The notes: generated from the letters alone by a model not told the origin. A DNA stretch of 64,000 bases from Kovacikia minuta CCNUW1 (GCF_020091585.1 NZ_CP083582.1:7202536-7266535); one strand, 5' to 3'; shown: positions 1 through 10,104, counted from the first letter of the stretch. Numbers and translations are program-made.

Positions 1-1828
1 GGGTTTTTCGCCTTTGTTTGGTTGACCTCCCTCCCAGCGGCAACAAACTGTCAAAAAATTTCACCCCTCTCACCCGATATTGATCGACTTTCCTGTGCCC
101 AAGCCGCTGCAAAATCGGGGAAATTACCTGAGCTGATGGCAGGGTTGCACCTGGTGGAACAGTGGACTCCAGAGCATCCCCTCTATCATCAGGCGCAGCA
201 ATGGATGACGGAGTGGTCGCAATCGGTGCTGAATATTGCCCGCCAAAAGATCGTATACGAGGATCTAAATAGTGCGGTAACGCTGGCAAATCAAATTCCC
301 AAATCAAGTCCGCTTTACAAGGAGGCTCAAGCTGAAATTGCCCTCTGGCAGAAGCAATGGCAAGAGGGTGAGGGAATTCAGAAAAAGATTCAAACCGCCT
401 TGCAAGCGCAACGTTGGGATGAAGCGATCGACCAGATTTTGACCCTGAGAGAAACAGAGTATGACTACTGGAGTGTAAAACGGGCAAATGCCCTGTCCCA
501 ACAGGTGGTACAGGAAAAACAGGGACGCCAATCGCTGGAAGCGGCAAAACGACTGGTACAGACTGGTGAACCAGAACAGTTGGGGGCAGCGATCGCTCTG
601 GTGGGTAAAATCAATCGCCAAACCTATGTCTGGAAAGATGCCCAGCCCAGGCTGAACCAGTGGAGTGAAACCCTACTCAATCTTGGCGTTCAAAAATGGC
701 AGCAAAAGCAACTGGACGAAGCAATTTCCCTGGCTCAAAAAGTCCTCCCCAACCCCAATCTGGCGCAGGAAGCCAGAAATCTCCTCCAACTCAGTCAGGC
801 GCGTCAGCTGGCGATCGCCACAGATACCCACTGGCAACCAACCCCGCTACACATTTGGAACCTCCTGTCTGCTATCGAAGCAGCCCGTCAAATCAATCCA
901 GAGAGCCGCTTTTATGCACAAGCACAGACTAGCCTTGAAGCATTGGGAAACCCAACTGCAAGATGTGATGCAGTTACATCTGGCACAGCTTACTGCCAGT
1001 CTGGGGCAGCGTCAGGGATTTGAATTTGCGATCGCGCAAGCCCAACAGGTGTCGCTCAATCGTCCCCGTCGGGTGCAGGCACAAACGCTGGTTGCCCACT
1101 GGAAACGGGAAATTGAGCGCTTGGAGGATCGTCCCATTATCCTGCATGCCCAAAAATTAGCAGAACCCGGTACGATTCGGGCTTTCCGGTCAGCGATCGC
1201 CGCAGCCAACCAGATTCCTGAAGGACGGGTAATGCGGGGGGAAGCTCAAGGATTAGCCTATGACTGGCGACGACGGATTGAAGTGATTGAGGATCAACCC
1301 CTGCTCAATCTGGCAAGGGTTGAGGCAAGCCAGGGCAACCTGTCCCAGGCGATTGAAACCGCATCCGTCATTCGTTCGGGGCGTGCCCTCTACTACCAGG
1401 CACAGGCAGCGATCGGCGATTGGCAAACAGAAATCCGACGGCTGGAAATGGCGCGCTTAGACGCAGCCCGAAAAGCCGCAGCGGTGAAGGAAGCCCAACA
1501 AAAAGCGAAAGTTGAACAAGACCAGGATTCGCTCACTGATGAAAACCTTCTTCCGCCCTCGGAACAACCCAACCACAGGAGTGAACGATCCGATTCCTCC
1601 GGCGATTCCTCTTCGATCGAGGAACCCTTGCCACCGCTCACACACCCATCTTCCCAACGCCTGCAACCCCAGGAACCTTCTCCTCCATCGATTGATGGTT
1701 CGACAGTTCCCATTTATGCCCCCGCCCCGGCAAATCAAGGAACAGGATTGAATGGGAAAGTGCCTGCATCTATCAAAACGATCGCTCCCCCGGCAAAAGA
1801 AGAACTCCCTCCAGCATCGCTTCCTTAA
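1..1828 (+). pseudogene. Cyanobacterial helical-repeat protein, 5'-truncated by window edge and frameshifted
   Basis: The open frame enters from the left edge with a hydrophobic stretch (GFFAFVWL), suggesting a membrane anchor just upstream. It then shows repeated helical units of about 40-70 residues with the pattern A..IP..S.LY..AQ..I..W, as in cyanobacterial repeat proteins often auto-named chromosome segregation ATPase; no ATPase motif is visible. The frame runs to 1023, but from about 935-945 the repeat pattern continues in the +1 frame (residues LKHWETQLQDVM) and ends at 1828 after a low-complexity Ser/Pro tail. One extra base near AGCCTTGAAG explains the break. This is either a real lesion or an assembly indel. 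Function unknown. Confidence 0.6.
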
Positions 1829-2329
1829 ATCAAGGATGAAGGATGGGGGATGAGGGATGAAAAAAGATAGGGGCGATGGGGAAGAGATAGAAAGAGAATC
1901 TTGAATCTCAAACAGATTCTGGTTCCTTACTCCTGCTAATTTTTATCCCTCATCCCTCATCCCTCATCCCTCATCCCTACCACCGACTCCCTCCTGATGC
2001 AATCTGAATCAGACTAACTGCCACGGTTGCGGCGGGTGAGTCCATACCGGGGTTGGCAGGTAGTAACCCTGTGAAACATAGAAATGAATAAAGGATGCAA
2101 AATACGCAAAATTGTAATTTCATCATCACACCTCACAAACCAAAACTAACGCACACACACTGCGCAGCATGGTAATAATAATCCAGATTTTTGATGTTAG
2201 CTTTCAAAAATGATCTGGATTTTACGCACCTCCTACCTCTACGCAAACCTCGGATCACTTAGATCTCGCAACAGTATCCGAAACCGGGTTTCTCACCATT
2301 GATGCAACCTGAAACCCTTGATTTATTAT
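1829..2329. repeat. Intergenic low-complexity repeats
   Basis: No gene is visible in this 500-bp gap. It opens with GGATGAAGGATGGGGGATG-type sequence and, at about 1944-1978, has the complementary tandem CATCCCT heptamers, so the two could pair. Such short tandem repeats are common between cyanobacterial genes. Confidence 0.6.
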
Positions 2330-2346
2330 TCAGAAACCTGGTTTCT
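2280..2346. repeat. Paired AGAAACCGGGTTTCT-type palindromes
   Basis: Two copies of a 15-bp near-palindrome lie at 2280-2294 (GAAACCGGGTTTCTC) and 2332-2346 (AGAAACCTGGTTTCT). The same palindrome recurs twice near 3.7 kb and twice near 11.4 kb, each time as a pair 50-60 bp apart. Confidence 0.6.
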
Positions 2347-3643
2347 CAAGATTTATTGAGAATAATGCAAGATCTCGGAACCCCCTTTCCTGCCCTCTGC
2401 CTTCTTCCTTCTTCACCTTCAATTCTCCGAAGAGGCTGGGGGCGGAGCCTCCGCAGGTGCGGGAGGCGGTGCCTCGACGGGAGCCGGAGCGGGTTCTGCT
2501 AAGGGTGGGGGGTTCTGCTGGAGCGGGAGCTGCAACGGGTGGAGGGGCAGCTTCCAGCGCTGGGGCAGGAGCGGGTTCAGGTGGAGGGGCAGCGGGTTGC
2601 TCTGGAGCAGGAGAGGTGGGGGAGATGGGGGTGGTAGAGGGAGTTGAGGGAGCTGGTTTTTCCGGGGTGTCGGTGGCAGTGGCGGGAGTTCGTTTGCGTT
2701 CTTCCTCAGCTCGTCGTTGCTGTTCCTGTTCTGCCCGCCGTTCTGCCTCCTGTCGTCGATCTGCTTCTCGCCTGCGCCGCTCCTCATTTTGTCTCTGAAA
2801 TTCAGAACCTCTTTCCTCATAGGTAACTCTCCTTCGAAGTCGAGTTCCACCTTCGGGAATAGTTTGGGGATCAAATCGCCACTTGCTGATCGTTTCTAGT
2901 GTTTCACGATCGGTTGCGGGATCTCCACTTGATTTTCGTAAACGCACTTTCACGCTGCCGTCAGGTTGTGTGTCAATATCAACGACAGGCACTGCTTCAG
3001 TCCCACGATACTTCGGCTGCGGGCAACTGACGCAGACAGGCTTTTTGGGTTTTGCAGGAGGGGCAGTACGCGTCGCCGTCGCATCCGGTTTGCCACCAGG
3101 AACGCCACCCGGCTTACCGTTTGGATCACCATCCGGTTTCCCCAGAGGGTTAAATCCCGTTGGTCGGTTTGCGTTGCCAAATCCACTTCCCAACCCAAAC
3201 GGTTTGAAGATGGGACCACCGCCCACCTTTAAGCCTGTATCGCCTGCATTGTTGGTCATGGGTTGGGCGGCTTCCGGAGAAGTTGCAGGCTTATCACTGG
3301 GGGCATCTTCGCCTTTCTCCAGCGGAATCGGGCTTTCGGGAGCCAGGGGCGGTGGTGGTGCAACCTCGGTTGCGTAGGTTACTTCCTCCGGAACATCGGG
3401 GGGCGGCTCAACTTCCGCTGTCACTTCTTCAGGCACAGGTTCCTCTGGCGGTGCCGCCTCTACCACCAATTCCATTTCTTCCTCCTCCGGTGCAGTCGGT
3501 AGATAGCTCCAGAAGTTTCCCACTTTGAACGTCATGGCTACTGCATGCAAGGCAAGGGAGCCAAGCAAACTACTAACCAGGAAAATCTTCAGGGCTTTTC
3601 CTTCTTTTTGCCGCTGTCGAACGACGCTTTCTGAGGAGTTCAT
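2330..3643 (-). CDS. tonB: TonB-family energy transducer, C-terminal frameshift
   Basis: An N-terminal membrane anchor (about residues 18-40) is followed by a Pro/Glu-rich periplasmic linker, a Gly/Asn/Pro-rich segment, a TonB C-terminal-like domain (GTEAVPVVDIDTQPDGSVKV ... TISKWRFDPQT) and a long charged coiled segment, then another Pro/Ala tail. With the ExbB and ExbD proteins encoded just upstream it would transmit proton-motive force to outer-membrane receptors. At a six-G run (2507-2512) the Pro/Ala-rich sequence jumps frame: in the other frame it continues (AEPAPAPVEAPPPAP) and stops at 2419, whereas the open frame ends in an atypical Arg-rich tail at 2330. Loss of one G restores the expected tail, so the natural gene is probably 2419-3643. 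Confidence 0.8.
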   Translation of the reverse strand: MNSSESVVRQRQKEGKALKIFLVSSLLGSLALHAVAMTFKVGNFWSYLPTAPEEEEMELVVEAAPPEEPVPEEVTAEVEPPPDVPEEVTYATEVAPPPPLAPESPIPLEKGEDAPSDKPATSPEAAQPMTNNAGDTGLKVGGGPIFKPFGLGSGFGNANRPTGFNPLGKPDGDPNGKPGGVPGGKPDATATRTAPPAKPKKPVCVSCPQPKYRGTEAVPVVDIDTQPDGSVKVRLRKSSGDPATDRETLETISKWRFDPQTIPEGGTRLRRRVTYEERGSEFQRQNEERRRREADRRQEAERRAEQEQQRRAEEERKRTPATATDTPEKPAPSTPSTTPISPTSPAPEQPAAPPPEPAPAPALEAAPPPVAAPAPAEPPTLSRTRSGSRRGTASRTCGGSAPSLFGELKVKKEEGRGQERGFRDLALFSINLEKPGF

Positions 3644-3685
3644 GGGAGAGTTTTGAGTTTTGAGTTTTGAGTTTTGAGTTTTAAG

Positions 3686-3789
3686 TTAGGACTTACGCAG
3701 AAACCGGGTTTCTGAACGAAAATCTGTCATTTAACCGTTTAGATTCTGTCTAGAAACCCGGTTTCTTTCAAACTGTGCGTAAGTCCTAA
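3686..3789. mobile_element. MITE-like element with TTAGGACTTACGC ends
   Basis: Terminal inverted repeats TTAGGACTTACGC (3686-3698) and GCGTAAGTCCTAA (3777-3789) enclose two AGAAACC(C/G)GGTTTCT palindromes (3699-3713 and 3751-3765). No coding capacity. It lies within TTTTGAG tandem repeats between tonB and exbD. The ends resemble those of small non-autonomous elements common in cyanobacteria, probably mobilised by a transposase encoded elsewhere. Confidence 0.65.
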
Positions 3790-3955
3790 AGTTTTAAGTT
3801 TTGAGTTTTGAGTTGAAGAAACAGTGTTGAGGTTGATGGAAGGCTTGGAGCTTCAAGTTTTGAGTTCTAAGTTTTAAGTTTTAAGCAAGGAACAATTTTT
3901 ATCCTTTATCCTTTATCCTTGCCCTACCACCTACCACCTACCACCTACCACCTAA

Positions 3956-4363
3956 TTACTGCCGCTTCGTGGCGATCGCCATTTTCGCCCCTTCTACCTG
4001 ACGGATTTGATCCATCACGGCAACAACGCGATCGTGCGTAACAGAACCGTCGGCGTTGAGCACCACAACCAGATCTTTACCCGGTTCGTTCAATTGCCGC
4101 ACCGAGTTTGCCAATGATTCCACCTGAGTTGGCGACTTATTCAAATAAAGGCTGCCCTGTTTGTCGAGTGTAACGGTTGCTCGAATGGTCTTTTGGGCTT
4201 TAGCAGATTGGGCTTTGGGTAAATTAACCGTCAACCCTTCAAACCGTCCCAGAAACAAGGTGGACATAATGAAAAACGTGAGGATGGCAAAGATCACGTC
4301 AATCATTGGCACAATGTTAATTTGGGGAGTAACTTCGGGTTCATCGATCGCGCGTCGTCGCAT
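3956..4363 (-). CDS. exbD: ExbD/TolR biopolymer transport protein
   Basis: A 135-residue protein with one N-terminal membrane helix (about residues 20-40) carrying the conserved Asp of the family (PMIDVIF), then a small periplasmic domain. ExbD works with ExbB and TonB in the inner membrane, coupling proton flow to TonB movement. Its start overlaps the 3' end of exbB by 23 bp, so the two are translated as an operon. The order exbB-exbD-tonB is typical. The gap to tonB (3644-3955) holds only tandem repeats and a MITE-like element. Confidence 0.93.
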   Translation of the reverse strand: MRRRAIDEPEVTPQINIVPMIDVIFAILTFFIMSTLFLGRFEGLTVNLPKAQSAKAQKTIRATVTLDKQGSLYLNKSPTQVESLANSVRQLNEPGKDLVVVLNADGSVTHDRVVAVMDQIRQVEGAKMAIATKRQ

Positions 4364-5003
4364 AGGAAATCTCCAATTTGTTTTTGTAACGCCGACGGTG
4401 CAACAGCTCCAGCTCTGCCGAATGTTCCTGAATCATAGCCAGTTGGCGCAGGTAAAAGCCTCGGAACGTATTTGCAAAAAACAAGGTCGTCACGGCAACG
4501 ATCAAGCCAAATGCGGTTGAAACCAGCGCTTCACTGATGCCACTGGTAACTCCAGTTGCATTGCCGCCGCCAATATCGCCTAAATTAAGTGACGCAAAGG
4601 AACGGATCAGACCCAAAACCGTTCCCAGTAAGCCTAGCAAGGGCGAGAGGGTGACGATCGTATCAAACACATTATTAAACCGTTTGAGAATGGGAACCTC
4701 TGCCTGAGTTGCGCCATCGATCGCCAGTGCCAGCTCTTCCGGTTCGGCATCTTCAAGGGACAGGGCTTCCAAAAAAATTCGCGCCATCGGCAAATCCACA
4801 TGGCGTTCCAGCTTTTCTAATGCCAGGGAAGGATCTTGCCGATACATGGCTAAAACTTCCTTGACCACCTTTTCCTGACGCTGGTTAATGCGGTACCAGA
4901 AGATAGTACGTTCAATAATCAAGGCGATCGAAACAATTGAAAACGCAAGCAGGGGAATCGCCACAATCCCTGCTGAGATTAGAATTTCACCCAGTTTTTG
5001 CAT
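4341..5003 (-). CDS. exbB: ExbB/TolQ/MotA-type proton channel subunit
   Basis: A 220-residue protein with three hydrophobic segments (about residues 8-30, 110-135 and 150-180) and the family core (LSPLLGLLGTVLGLIRSF, then SEALVSTAFGLIVAV). It forms the proton-conducting pore of the TonB motor. First gene of the minus-strand tonB operon; it starts at 5003 and diverges from the receptor gene at 5647, so both probably share the regulatory region between them. Confidence 0.93.
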   Translation of the reverse strand: MQKLGEILISAGIVAIPLLAFSIVSIALIIERTIFWYRINQRQEKVVKEVLAMYRQDPSLALEKLERHVDLPMARIFLEALSLEDAEPEELALAIDGATQAEVPILKRFNNVFDTIVTLSPLLGLLGTVLGLIRSFASLNLGDIGGGNATGVTSGISEALVSTAFGLIVAVTTLFFANTFRGFYLRQLAMIQEHSAELELLHRRRYKNKLEISYATTRDR

Positions 5004-5224
5004 GGAACTTGTATGACTATTAAGGCTACGGATTTAGGAATGGAAATTCAATAACCTTACTTTTTGCCGGTTGGCTTGAGGTTACGAAACCCAACATTTC
5101 CATAAACGGTGCGTTTCATCCTTCAAGCCAGCCTGCTAAAGGTTATTCGCTTCAGGCTCCTGAATGCAAGGGGTTGAATGGCTCAACAATGAGACAAATC
5201 TTGCAATAGAACTATAGACCCAAA

Positions 5225-5239
5225 TGAGAATCTATTTCA
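5225..5239. promoter_or_regulatory. Possible Fur-box-like dyad between exbB and the receptor gene
   Basis: The 640-bp divergent region between exbB and the receptor contains no gene. TGAGAATCTATTTCA is an imperfect dyad agreeing at about 10 of 14 arm positions with the Fur core TGATAAT-N-ATTATCA. Iron-dependent control is expected for this locus, but the match is weak. A separate long-range pair, GGCTTGA near 5072 and TCAAGCC near 5120, could form a hairpin. Confidence 0.3.
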
Positions 5240-5646
5240 AGTAGAAGGGCAAGTCAACTTTTTAATCATGATTGAATTCGCGATCGTCACTCTGCAAAAA
5301 GCCGCGAATGGAAAGCAGTAAAAGATCGCGAATAGTTGCAAATAGTTTCCACGATTGTTAAGGAAATTTATTGTTTTACGATGATACCCGCCCACCTTAA
5401 ATCAGCCTGAAATCTCCTCCAGATAAGCCCTTAAGGCGCTTTTCTGGTATTTGATTCAAATGACTTTCCAAGATTTAAAGGCTTGACTTTGGATCGTCAG
5501 GCATCATAACTTCTTGATCGTTACTAAAAGTTCTTCTCAATAAGAAGAAGGCAACTTCTCTGGTGAGCCGCTGGTTTCGATGGGCGATCGCTGGAGGGGA
5601 CAGATTTTTAATGGCAATTAGCCTGGCTGGATGTAAGGAGATATTT

Positions 5647-8226
5647 GTGAGTAAGTGGCATTTAAGGTTAGGCATGGTGGCTGTGGGTGCAATTTTTGTG
5701 GGAAGCTTGCCGCAGCCAGACAGTGCAGAAATTGCGCAAGCAGAGGAACCGCCAAGGAAGAGAAATTGGCAAAATGTTACAACAACAGAACTTCCTCGCA
5801 TTAAGGATTTGAAGCGTTCAGCCAAAACCTTGAAGGATTGGCTGGCACAAATGCAGGAGCCAGCAGTGGAAGCACCGATTCAAGTAACAGGTGTGCAGCT
5901 CAATCGCACGGAGTTTGGCTTAGAAATTGGGTTGGAAACGGAGGCAGGAAAGCCGCTGCAAATTGATGCCACCAAATTCCGAGTAGAGGGAAATAGCCTG
6001 GTTGCCGACATTCCCAACGCAGTGCTGGCACTCCCCAATGTCCAGGAATTCAATGCTGATAAACCAACAGGGGAAATTGCGAACGTCCGTGTGCGTCAAA
6101 TGGATGCCACAAGGATTCGCGTCACCGTTACGGGCAATCATGCACTGCCCACGGAAGAAGTCAGCCTGAAAACGGGAGAGTTAACGTACAGCCTCAATCC
6201 GGAAGGGGAAGTACCAGAAGAAGAACTGGTGGTAACTGGAACAGGACAGCGCGGTTATTTTATTCCCGATGCGACAACGGCAACCAGAACGGATACCCCC
6301 CTGCGCGATATTCCCCAGTCGATTCAGGTGGTACCGCGACAGGTGATTGAGGATCAGAAGATTCTTCGGATTTCCGATGCGGTTCGCAATGTCAGCGGTG
6401 TGACTCCCCAGGGCGGGTATTCTGGGCTGACTGACAATTACAACATTCGGGGCTTTACCACCTACGACAACTTGAGGGATGGGTATTACGCTCAGGATAA
6501 TTTGGTGAATCCGACCAACATTGAGCGGATTGAAGTGCTGAAGGGTCCCGCTTCGGTGCTGTATGGGCAGTTTGAACCGGGCGGTGTGGTGAATTATGTC
6601 ACCAAGAAACCGCTGAGTGAGCCTTATTACTTTGCTGAATTTACGGCGGGAAGTTTTAGCACCTATCGTCCCTCGATCGATCTGTCTGGTCCGCTCAACA
6701 CGGATAAAACCTTGCTGTATCGGCTGAATGCTGCCTACGAAAGCTCTGGCAGTTTTATTGACTTTGTTGATCAAAAACAATTCAGCATCGCGCCCTCCCT
6801 GACCTACAAAATTGGTGATGCAACATCATTAACGCTGCAATACGAATACCTCAACGCCGATCGCACCTACTATGATGGGCTGCCGCCAGACCCCAGCGTC
6901 TTTAAAGCGCCGATCAGTCGGTTTTTAGGAGAACCGGGCGATCGGTTTAAATTTGAATCGCATACCATTTTTTTAGCCCTCAACCACCGCTTTAATGAAA
7001 ACCTGCGCCTCCGCAGTGCGTTTACAACGGAGTTGCGCGATACCGAGGAACCCGGAGAGTTTCGCCCGAACAGCATTGCTGCCGATGGTCGGACTGTGTT
7101 GCGGCGGTATGCAGCGGGTCCTGGTTATTACCGCAACGATGCGTTGCAAAACGATTTAATCAGCAATTTCAATACGGGTGCCATTCAACATCAACTGCTA
7201 TTAGGTTTGGAGTGGAATCAATATACCTACGGCTATGATTACCTCCGCAGTTCGGTTGACCTGACCCCCAGTATTGATTTGTTCAATCCGGTATATGGTG
7301 CATCTCCGCCTCCCATCTTTGATGAGGCATCCCAGCGCGATCGCTTCCATCGCACCACGATCGGACTGTATGCCCAGGACCAAATCACCTTATTACCCAA
7401 CCTGAAACTGTTAGTGGGTGGCAGGTACGACTTTATTCATCGCAAAAACCGTTCGCAACCGCTGGATGCATCTGGCAACGATCCAATTGGTGATGCGACC
7501 GAGGAACGGCTGTACAATGGCGCTTTTTCACCCCGCGTAGGCATTGTTTACCAACCGATTCCGCCGATTTCGCTGTACGCCAGCTACAGTCGATCGTTTA
7601 ACCCCAGTGGTTCACGCACTGTGGATGGCAGTCTGTTACCACCAGAACGGGGCACGCAATACGAAGTGGGCATTCGGGGTGAAACCCTCAATGGCAAGCT
7701 TTCAGCCACACTCTCTGCCTATGAAATCATCAAAGCAAATGTTGCCACCGTCGATACCAACAACACCGACTTTTCCATTGCGGCAGGAGAAGTGAAAAGT
7801 CGAGGCATCGAGTTTGATGTGGTGGGGGAGATTTTACCCGGTTGGAATGTGATTGCGTCTGCGTTTGTCAACGATGCGTTTGTCAGTCGGGATAACAGCT
7901 TGCCCGTGGGCGATCGCCTGGTCAATGCGCCCAGCCAGGGAGCCAGCCTGTGGACAACCTATGAGATCCAACGGGGCAGTTTGAAAGGTTTGGGCTTTGG
8001 TGCCGGTGTCTTTTTTGTCGGCGATCGTGAAGCCGAACTGCCCAACACCTTTGAGATTCCCTCCTATGTGCGCGCCGATTCTGCCGTTTATTACAAGCGC
8101 GATCGGTGGAAAGTGGGGCTAAATTTCAAGAATCTCACCAGCACTCAATACTACGAGTCACAAGGTTACTATCTCCGTCCTGGGGCACCGTTCAGCGTTC
8201 TGGGTACAGTTTCCGTGAACTTTTGA
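5647..8226 (+). CDS. TonB-dependent siderophore receptor with N-terminal AMIN domain
   Basis: GTG at 5647 is chosen because AAGGAG lies six bases upstream and a signal peptide follows at once; an in-frame GTG at 5563 has neither. After the signal peptide comes an AMIN domain (about residues 70-185, VTGVQLNRTEFGLEIGLET), a TonB-box-like EEELVVTG, a plug domain (DIPQSIQVVPRQVIEDQ ... GPASVLYGQFEPGGVVNYVT) and a 22-strand-type barrel ending in Phe. It is of the FhuA/FhuE/FoxA siderophore class; the ligand cannot be read from sequence. It faces tonB-exbD-exbB and belongs to the iron locus. AMIN fusions to such receptors are a cyanobacterial feature. Confidence 0.92.
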   Translation: MSKWHLRLGMVAVGAIFVGSLPQPDSAEIAQAEEPPRKRNWQNVTTTELPRIKDLKRSAKTLKDWLAQMQEPAVEAPIQVTGVQLNRTEFGLEIGLETEAGKPLQIDATKFRVEGNSLVADIPNAVLALPNVQEFNADKPTGEIANVRVRQMDATRIRVTVTGNHALPTEEVSLKTGELTYSLNPEGEVPEEELVVTGTGQRGYFIPDATTATRTDTPLRDIPQSIQVVPRQVIEDQKILRISDAVRNVSGVTPQGGYSGLTDNYNIRGFTTYDNLRDGYYAQDNLVNPTNIERIEVLKGPASVLYGQFEPGGVVNYVTKKPLSEPYYFAEFTAGSFSTYRPSIDLSGPLNTDKTLLYRLNAAYESSGSFIDFVDQKQFSIAPSLTYKIGDATSLTLQYEYLNADRTYYDGLPPDPSVFKAPISRFLGEPGDRFKFESHTIFLALNHRFNENLRLRSAFTTELRDTEEPGEFRPNSIAADGRTVLRRYAAGPGYYRNDALQNDLISNFNTGAIQHQLLLGLEWNQYTYGYDYLRSSVDLTPSIDLFNPVYGASPPPIFDEASQRDRFHRTTIGLYAQDQITLLPNLKLLVGGRYDFIHRKNRSQPLDASGNDPIGDATEERLYNGAFSPRVGIVYQPIPPISLYASYSRSFNPSGSRTVDGSLLPPERGTQYEVGIRGETLNGKLSATLSAYEIIKANVATVDTNNTDFSIAAGEVKSRGIEFDVVGEILPGWNVIASAFVNDAFVSRDNSLPVGDRLVNAPSQGASLWTTYEIQRGSLKGLGFGAGVFFVGDREAELPNTFEIPSYVRADSAVYYKRDRWKVGLNFKNLTSTQYYESQGYYLRPGAPFSVLGTVSVNF

Positions 8227-8247
8227 TCCTAACCTTCAATTTTTCCC

Positions 8248-8583
8248 TCACAGATATTCCACCCTACCCTTCATTTCTTCAGGCATCGCAACTTCGTACA
8301 GGAGAATCAACATCCGAATGATATAGCTAATTGATTTCGTATCTTTTTGGCAGTAAGCAATACCACTGTGGTCAATTTCTTGGCTATTGAGAATCAGAAA
8401 ATCATCATCATGGGTTACTAATATGCGGGACTGTGTTTTAGCAAAATCTTACTGCGCTATATCGCTTTCTGCCAGGAGATTCGCCTCTTGCGAGGTGGTG
8501 ACATCAATGCCAGCACGTCTCAATGCTAAAGCAATCGCCGGATCAATATTCTCATCCAGATGGAATCGAATCCGCTCATGCAT
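8248..8583 (-). pseudogene. DUF5615-type PIN-like toxin, interrupted by an in-frame stop
   Basis: Reading down from ATG at 8583 gives a good DUF5615 protein (RIRFHLDENIDPAIALALRR, then after the break RILVTHDDDFLILN). The frame is broken by TAA at 8449-8451, after residue 44, and then stays open to the natural stop at 8248. The start overlaps the end of the DUF433 gene by 8 bp, the normal arrangement for this toxin-antitoxin pair. One base change explains the stop, so toxin loss looks recent. No other gene is seen in 8227-8575. Confidence 0.75.
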
Positions 8584-8890
8584 AATCTCTCATGGCATCA
8601 ATCTTTGCTCTCAACAGCGAGGGCTGTTTCGACCGTTCCGCTTCGGCAAAGGCTTCCCCCTCAGCCGTTCGCTGATCAATCTCTTCTCGGTGGTCGTAGT
8701 AAAACGCCATCGCTGCATGAGCTGCGGCCAGTGACAATTGATATTTCCCAGCAATTTCTTCCAGTGACTGTCCCATGCGCAGATACATGATGGCGACATC
8801 TGCCACTGTAATTCTTGTTCCCGCAAGGCGGGGCTTACCGCTACGTACACCTGGAGTGATCTCAATATGCTGATTCAGGGCAATTTCCAT
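8576..8890 (-). CDS. DUF433 antitoxin
   Basis: The protein has the DUF433 signature (ITPGVRSGKPRLAGTRITVA, then MGQSLEEIAGKYQLS), a helix-turn-helix-like domain used as antitoxin and autorepressor with DUF5615 PIN-like nucleases. ATG at 8890 is preferred because GGAG lies eight bases before it and family members begin near there; another ATG is at 8908. The partner toxin directly downstream is broken, so this antitoxin may be an orphan. It lies in opposite orientation inside the iron uptake cluster. Confidence 0.85.
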   Translation of the reverse strand: MEIALNQHIEITPGVRSGKPRLAGTRITVADVAIMYLRMGQSLEEIAGKYQLSLAAAHAAMAFYYDHREEIDQRTAEGEAFAEAERSKQPSLLRAKIDAMRDYA

Positions 8891-8964
8891 CCTGGCTGCT
8901 CCAATCATTCTTACTTTGATACGCTCTCACCTTGATTGTAAAGCATTACTCAGGAGTGTCTGCC

Positions 8965-10104
8965 ATGCGTACTAACGCGTTCCGAAACTGGATTTTTAAG
9001 CTCCATCGCACTCTCGGTTTGGTGATTGGGTTGGTGGCGATCGTCGTTGGTTTAACGGGTAGCGCACTGGTTTTTCAACATGAAATGAATGATTTTCTGA
9101 TGCATCACCAGGTAGGACGCATTGTGCCAACGGGCGATCGTCTTGATCCTGACACCGTTTTAGAACGAGTCAAGGCTAACTATGCCGCACAACCAGAGGT
9201 CAAGTTTGAACGGGTGTATCTACCAGCTCAGTTAACCGATCCCTATAAGGTTGCGTTTACCTCTCCAACCAACGGCTGGAGCGAAATCATTGTTCATCCT
9301 TACACAGGGGCTATTCTCAAATCTCAACCCTGGGATACATCTTTTTTTGGGATAGTCTACCGCTTGCACTACGCCCTTTTATTTGATCAGATTGGCACCA
9401 CGATTGTGGGAGTGATTGCGCTGTTGATGTGTATTTTGACCATCACGGGCATTGTTTTGTGGCCCGGTTGGCGCAAACTGCTTGCGGGTTTCAAAATTAA
9501 GTGGGCTGCCCATCCCAAGCGCATCAGCTTTGACCTGCACAAGGTTACAGGCATCCTCGCAGCCGTGTTTCTGTTTCTAGCTTTTTTCACTGGATTCTGC
9601 TGGAATTTCTACGACTTCACGAAACCGCTGATTTATGCGGCAACCTTAACACCAGTCCCCAAAGATCCAGTTTCTCAAGTGGTGGTGGGCAAGGCACCGA
9701 TCAAACTACATGAAGTTCTAAAAAGGGCAGATGCCGCTTTACCAGGAACGAGCACCGTTTCCATTCTCCTGCCAGAAAAACCAGAGGGAGCTTTTACCGT
9801 GAGAAAGCGGTTTCCCGGAGAAGTGGAGCATTGGGGACGTAGTGAGGTCGCGATCGATCAATACAGCGGTGCCGTTCTGCAAGTTTCTGATAAACACAAG
9901 CTGGCTTTAGGTGATGCTGTCATGGATGCGTTTGCACCTCTCCACTACGGCACTTTTGGAGGCTTACCCACGCGTATTTTCTATGTCTTCGTTGGGCTGG
10001 CTCCATTAATTTTGGGCATCACAGGATTTGTGATGTGGTGGTATCGATGGCGCAGGAAAAAGGGCGATCGCATCCATCAGCGAACCCTGCTTCAATCCCG
10101 ATAA
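8965..10104 (+). CDS. PepSY-domain membrane protein (PiuB-like, iron-associated)
   Basis: ATG at 8965 has CAGGAG eight bases upstream. The 379-residue protein has four likely membrane helices: N-terminal LHRTLGLVIGLVAIVVGLTG, a pair near the middle, and a C-terminal one (IFYVFVGLAPLILGITGF). Conserved His residues sit near the membrane faces (KLHRTLG, RLHYALLF, LHYGTFGGLPTR). This is the PepSY-associated TM family often found beside siderophore receptors and linked to reduction or release of iron. It resembles the next gene, so the pair probably arose by duplication. Confidence 0.85.
   Translation: MRTNAFRNWIFKLHRTLGLVIGLVAIVVGLTGSALVFQHEMNDFLMHHQVGRIVPTGDRLDPDTVLERVKANYAAQPEVKFERVYLPAQLTDPYKVAFTSPTNGWSEIIVHPYTGAILKSQPWDTSFFGIVYRLHYALLFDQIGTTIVGVIALLMCILTITGIVLWPGWRKLLAGFKIKWAAHPKRISFDLHKVTGILAAVFLFLAFFTGFCWNFYDFTKPLIYAATLTPVPKDPVSQVVVGKAPIKLHEVLKRADAALPGTSTVSILLPEKPEGAFTVRKRFPGEVEHWGRSEVAIDQYSGAVLQVSDKHKLALGDAVMDAFAPLHYGTFGGLPTRIFYVFVGLAPLILGITGFVMWWYRWRRKKGDRIHQRTLLQSR

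Noticed and set aside
1944-1980. Regular CATCCCT repeats as a CRISPR array
   Set aside because: Units are seven bases with no spacers; the type is a common short tandem repeat.
2457-3528. Several open frames antisense to or shifted within tonB
   Set aside because: They are shadows caused by the Pro/Gly-rich, GC-rich composition of tonB.
5072-5126. Riboswitch upstream of the receptor
   Set aside because: Only a distant GGCTTGA/TCAAGCC pair is seen; no conserved cobalamin or other riboswitch core.
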